Shown here: piece after piece, positions 61,687 through 64,000 of the stretch
Position numbering within the stretch: position 1 is the first letter of the stretch
Layout of the letters: every line of letters starts with the position of its first letter
NCBI GenBank assembly: GCA_022772675.1
Contig: JALEZW010000059.1
Coordinates: 108,593 to 172,592 of the forward strand
From: Agathobacter sp.
GTDB lineage: Bacteria; Bacillota; Clostridia; Lachnospirales; Lachnospiraceae
DNA length: 64,000 bases
Reading direction: 5' to 3'
Position numbers and translations under genes: made by a program
The notes under the pieces: generated by a model
What the model was told of the DNA's origin: nothing
The model's input: only the letters and a program-made list of their open reading frames with translations
Database searches by the model: none

Positions 61687-62100
61687 ATGGCAGCAATCAG
61701 TGAATTAATTCGTACAGAGGGGAACAACACATTAAGCTTTGGAGATTACACCCTTGGTACGAAGGCAAAGCTCGACAATTATGAATTTGGAGGGGATAAG
61801 TACAAGGTAAAGACCTTTAAGGAAATTACCAAGCTGGAGAGAAACGGTCTCTTTGTTTATGAGTCGGTTCCGGGTACCGCTGTAAGTAATTTTGCACAGG
61901 ATGAGAATGCAGTCAGCTTTACGGTGGAGGGACCGGAGGATGCACAGATTACTCTGGAGCTGGCGGAGGAAACAGAGTATGAGATTACCATTGATGGAAA
62001 ATCAGCAGGAACCATGAAGACCAATTTAGGCGGAAAGTTAAGCTTAAGCGTTGAGTTAGAGGGAGCTGATTCCGTAGCAATTCGTGTGGAGAAGAGATAA
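61687..62100 (+). CDS. Conserved hypothetical protein (137 residues)
   Basis: A soluble, probably all-beta protein without signal peptide. CAGGAGG precedes ATG 61687. The first half (SFGDYTLGTKAKLDNYEFGGD and so on) and the second half (ITLELAEETEYEITIDGKSAGTM...LGGKLSLSVEL) look like two small beta domains, the second similar in style to carbohydrate-binding or Ig-like folds. I recognise no family. It lies 3 bp ahead of radA, so it is co-transcribed with a DNA-repair gene, with no evident functional link. Confidence 0.7.
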   Translation: MAAISELIRTEGNNTLSFGDYTLGTKAKLDNYEFGGDKYKVKTFKEITKLERNGLFVYESVPGTAVSNFAQDENAVSFTVEGPEDAQITLELAEETEYEITIDGKSAGTMKTNLGGKLSLSVELEGADSVAIRVEKR

Positions 62101-62103
62101 TTT

Positions 62104-63474
62104 ATGGCAAAGGCAAAGACAAGTGCGTTTTTTTGCCAGAACTGTGGATATGAGTCATCAAAGTGGATGGGACAGTGTCCGGGTTGTAAAGAGTGGAACA
62201 CCTTTGTGGAGGAACTGGTGGATAAAAAGTCGCTAAGTAATTCCGGCAAATTAAAGCCGGCTGCCGAAGCAAAGCCTGTTCCACTTTCTGCAATTAAGGC
62301 ATCGGAAGAAGAAAGGATTACTACCGCAATGCCGGAGCTGGACCGTGTGCTGGGTGGGGGAGTCGTAAAAGGCTCCCTCATTCTTGTTGGCGGAGATCCG
62401 GGAATTGGCAAATCAACTTTATTATTACAGGTATGCCGCAATCTGGCGGAAGAAAAACACTCCGTATTATATGTTTCCGGGGAGGAATCCCTGCAGCAGA
62501 TTAAAATCCGCGCAGGCAGAATCGGGGTATTTTCCGACAGGCTGGAGTTATTGTGTGAGACGAATCTTGATATCATCAGGCAGGTGATTGAACAGAAGAA
62601 ACCGGAGATTGTCATAATTGACAGTATCCAGACCATGTATAACGACAATGTAGGCTCTGCTCCGGGAAGTGTGTCCCAGGTGCGGGAATCCACAGGAGTC
62701 CTTATGCAGATTGCAAAAGGCATGGGAATCTCTGTTTTTATTGTTGGACATGTGACCAAGGAGGGGGTAGTGGCAGGTCCCCGTGTGCTGGAACATATGG
62801 TGGATACGGTCCTCTATTTTGAGGGAGACCGCTTTGAGAGCTACCGGATTCTCCGTGGTGTCAAGAACCGTTTTGGCTCCACCAACGAGATCGGAGTGTT
62901 TGAAATGCGTACCGAAGGACTGGTGGAGGTGGAAAATCCATCGGAATACATGTTAAGCGGCAAACCGAAGGGAGCCTCAGGTTCTGTTGTTGCCTGCTCC
63001 ATGGAAGGGACCCGTCCCATGCTTCTTGAGATTCAGGCACTGATCTGCCACAGCTTTTTTAATAATCCCAGACGTACTGCAGCCGGTACCGATTTTAACC
63101 GCATCAATCTTCTTATGGCGGTCTTGGAGAAACGTCTTGGAATGCAGCTGTCTGACTGCGATGCCTATGTAAATATCGCAGGAGGAATCCGCATGAATGA
63201 ACCGGGCATTGACCTGGGCATCGTCCTGGCTATCATGTCCAGCAAACTGGATCTTATCATAGACGAGAAAACCATCTGTTTTGGCGAAGTGGGGTTAAGC
63301 GGTGAAGTGCGCGGTGTCAGTATGGCCGAACAGCGGGTGGCAGAGGCCGATAAGCTGGGATTTAGCCGCTGTATCCTTCCAAAGGTAAGCCTGGACACCG
63401 TCGGTATCCATACAGATATGGAGCTGGTGGGCGTGGCAAACGTGCGGGAAGCACTGGATGCGATTCAGCAGTGA
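62104..63474 (+). CDS. radA: DNA repair protein RadA (Sms)
   Basis: A 456-residue protein. The N-terminal zinc finger has Cys11/Cys14 and Cys25/Cys28; Walker A GGDPGIGKS is at 96-104. The RadA-specific KNRFGSTNE motif is near residue 254, and the C-terminal Lon-like domain (about 300-456) is complete. RadA is a RecA-like helicase that promotes branch migration in recombination. All key motifs are intact. The start at 62104 has a weak ribosome site, consistent with coupling to the gene 3 bp upstream. Confidence 0.96.
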   Translation: MAKAKTSAFFCQNCGYESSKWMGQCPGCKEWNTFVEELVDKKSLSNSGKLKPAAEAKPVPLSAIKASEEERITTAMPELDRVLGGGVVKGSLILVGGDPGIGKSTLLLQVCRNLAEEKHSVLYVSGEESLQQIKIRAGRIGVFSDRLELLCETNLDIIRQVIEQKKPEIVIIDSIQTMYNDNVGSAPGSVSQVRESTGVLMQIAKGMGISVFIVGHVTKEGVVAGPRVLEHMVDTVLYFEGDRFESYRILRGVKNRFGSTNEIGVFEMRTEGLVEVENPSEYMLSGKPKGASGSVVACSMEGTRPMLLEIQALICHSFFNNPRRTAAGTDFNRINLLMAVLEKRLGMQLSDCDAYVNIAGGIRMNEPGIDLGIVLAIMSSKLDLIIDEKTICFGEVGLSGEVRGVSMAEQRVAEADKLGFSRCILPKVSLDTVGIHTDMELVGVANVREALDAIQQ

Positions 63475-63663
63475 ATATTTTCTCTTTAGTCCATTCTTTG
63501 TATACCAAGGATTTACGGATGAAAACGAAGTAGGGGAACAAGCAGGAAAAACAGGTAAGAAAACCTGATAAAAGAATTAAATGAATGCACAATTTTAAAA
63601 AACAGATAAAATGAGCGAGAAAAAATAAAATTGTCTGAAATTAAATAAATTTGTAATTTGTGA

Positions 63664-63692
63664 TTGACAAAATATAGACCCCATGGTATTAT
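63664..63692 (+). promoter_or_regulatory. Upstream rRNA-type promoter P1
   Basis: TTGACA (63664-63669), 17 bp, TATTAT (63687-63692). The stretch from the radA stop (63474) to here contains no gene that I can support; it is AT-rich with one short hairpin CAGGT / ACCTG near 63555. Confidence 0.7.
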
Positions 63693-63791
63693 AACAAAGC
63701 TGACTCGTGCAGAACAAATATGACAGAAGTTGACAGCTTGGCTGACATAGAGGATTCGACATAAGACAGCAAATAAAAAATAAAAAAGTTG

Positions 63792-63820
63792 TTGACAAAC
63801 CGAAGCGAAACTGATATACT
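63792..63820 (+). promoter_or_regulatory. Downstream rRNA-type promoter P2
   Basis: TTGACA (63792-63797), 17 bp, TATACT (63815-63820). Two strong promoters in tandem about 130 bp apart with consensus -35 boxes are typical for rrn operons of Firmicutes. Confidence 0.8.
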
Positions 63821-64000
63821 TAAGAAGTTGTCGCCGAGAGGTAAACAACAAAGAAAAATCAAAGAACGTTGAAAACTGAACAGTGAAAAACCTTGAAAGA
63901 TTTTGAGAATAATTCAAGAACGCTTCAGAAATGAAGTAACCTTAAAACAGTAAATTCAGATTCTGTCTGAATGAAAAGCCAGTTTAACTGGACAGGATAT
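63821..64000 (+). other. Probable leader of an rRNA operon (cut by window end)
   Basis: About 180 nt of transcribed leader follow P2, without an open reading frame. It contains AAAGAACGTTGAAAACTGAA, a boxA/antiterminator-like and rrn-spacer-like string common in clostridial rRNA leaders. The AGAGTTTGATC start of 16S rRNA is not reached before 64000, so the rRNA gene itself is inferred. Confidence 0.65.

Noticed and set aside
63475..63660. Gene between radA and the rRNA promoters
   Set aside because: Reading frames here are on the minus strand across promoters, AT-rich and without ribosome sites.
63821..64000. 5' end of 16S rRNA inside the window
   Set aside because: No AGAGTTTGATC-like start occurs before position 64000; only promoter and leader are supported.

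Overview
The window looks like a chromosomal segment of a Gram-positive anaerobe of the class Clostridia, most likely family Lachnospiraceae. The evidence is moderate-to-low GC, strong AGGAGG ribosome sites, frequent TTG/GTG starts, TTGACA-N17-TATAAT promoters, a CIRCE heat-shock operator, LL-diaminopimelate aminotransferase, a YtrA-type GntR/ABC operon, an LTA-synthase operon, and a PD-(D/E)XK transposase remnant of a type common in gut clostridia. No species call is made.

Layout. 1-3.7 kb: two divergent drug or stress ABC transporter operons, marR with an ABC exporter cut by the window edge, and a gntR-ATPase-permease operon. Both have self-operator-like palindromes in their promoters. 3.7-15.2 kb: a defence island. 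It holds an AAA-ATPase-like/PD-(D/E)XK protein, a MNT/HEPN pair, a truncated Rpn-type transposase, a complete Wadjet operon in D-A-B-C order (jetD, jetA, jetB, jetC), a gamma carbonic anhydrase, and an Abi_2 (AbiD/AbiF-like) gene preceded by a short leader RNA with a terminator-like hairpin. 15.3-21 kb: CIRCE-controlled clpB, rarA and a PLP aminotransferase. 21-27.3 kb: a compact Tad/Flp-like pilus or secretion operon (VirB11/TadA-type ATPase, double platform protein, four very small Flp-like proteins, pseudopilin-like proteins and a secreted Pro/Thr-rich protein) behind a structured 5' leader. 27.3-36.4 kb: housekeeping metabolism (CNNM/HlyC membrane protein, guaB, eukaryotic-type hisA, glnA plus an ANTAR regulator, dapL, an unknown conserved protein, a MalY-type C-S lyase). 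36.4-45.5 kb: a two-component system, an NCS2 purine permease, an ABC uptake operon and a Lon-like AAA protein. 45.5-50.1 kb: tRNA-Thr, an S1-domain protein, a transglycosylase, lysA, tRNA-Leu and small genes including an orphan XRE regulator. 50.2-63.5 kb: envelope biogenesis (ltaS-yfhO-GT2), then a dockerin-bearing glucosaminidase next to a membrane-anchored cohesin-like protein, clpC, a small unknown protein and radA. 63.6-64 kb: tandem rRNA-type promoters and the leader of what is probably an rrn operon; no 16S gene starts inside the window.

How the genes work together. The defence island combines plasmid restriction (Wadjet) with candidate toxin-antitoxin or abortive-infection modules. 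The Tad-like locus probably builds a thin pilus or a secretion apparatus from four paralogous mini-subunits whose Flp-type Glu-Tyr motif sits at residues 7-8, with no leader peptide in front. The ltaS-yfhO-GT2 operon fits synthesis and glycosylation of lipoteichoic-acid-like polymer, and the following gene pair looks like a wall hydrolase held at the membrane through a dockerin-cohesin-like contact. The best candidates for something undescribed are the leaderless Flp-like mini-pilins, the dockerin/cohesin-like wall hydrolase pair, the Abi_2 leader RNA, and the leader RNA of the Tad-like operon. All functional calls are by reading motifs and family resemblance; no database search was run.
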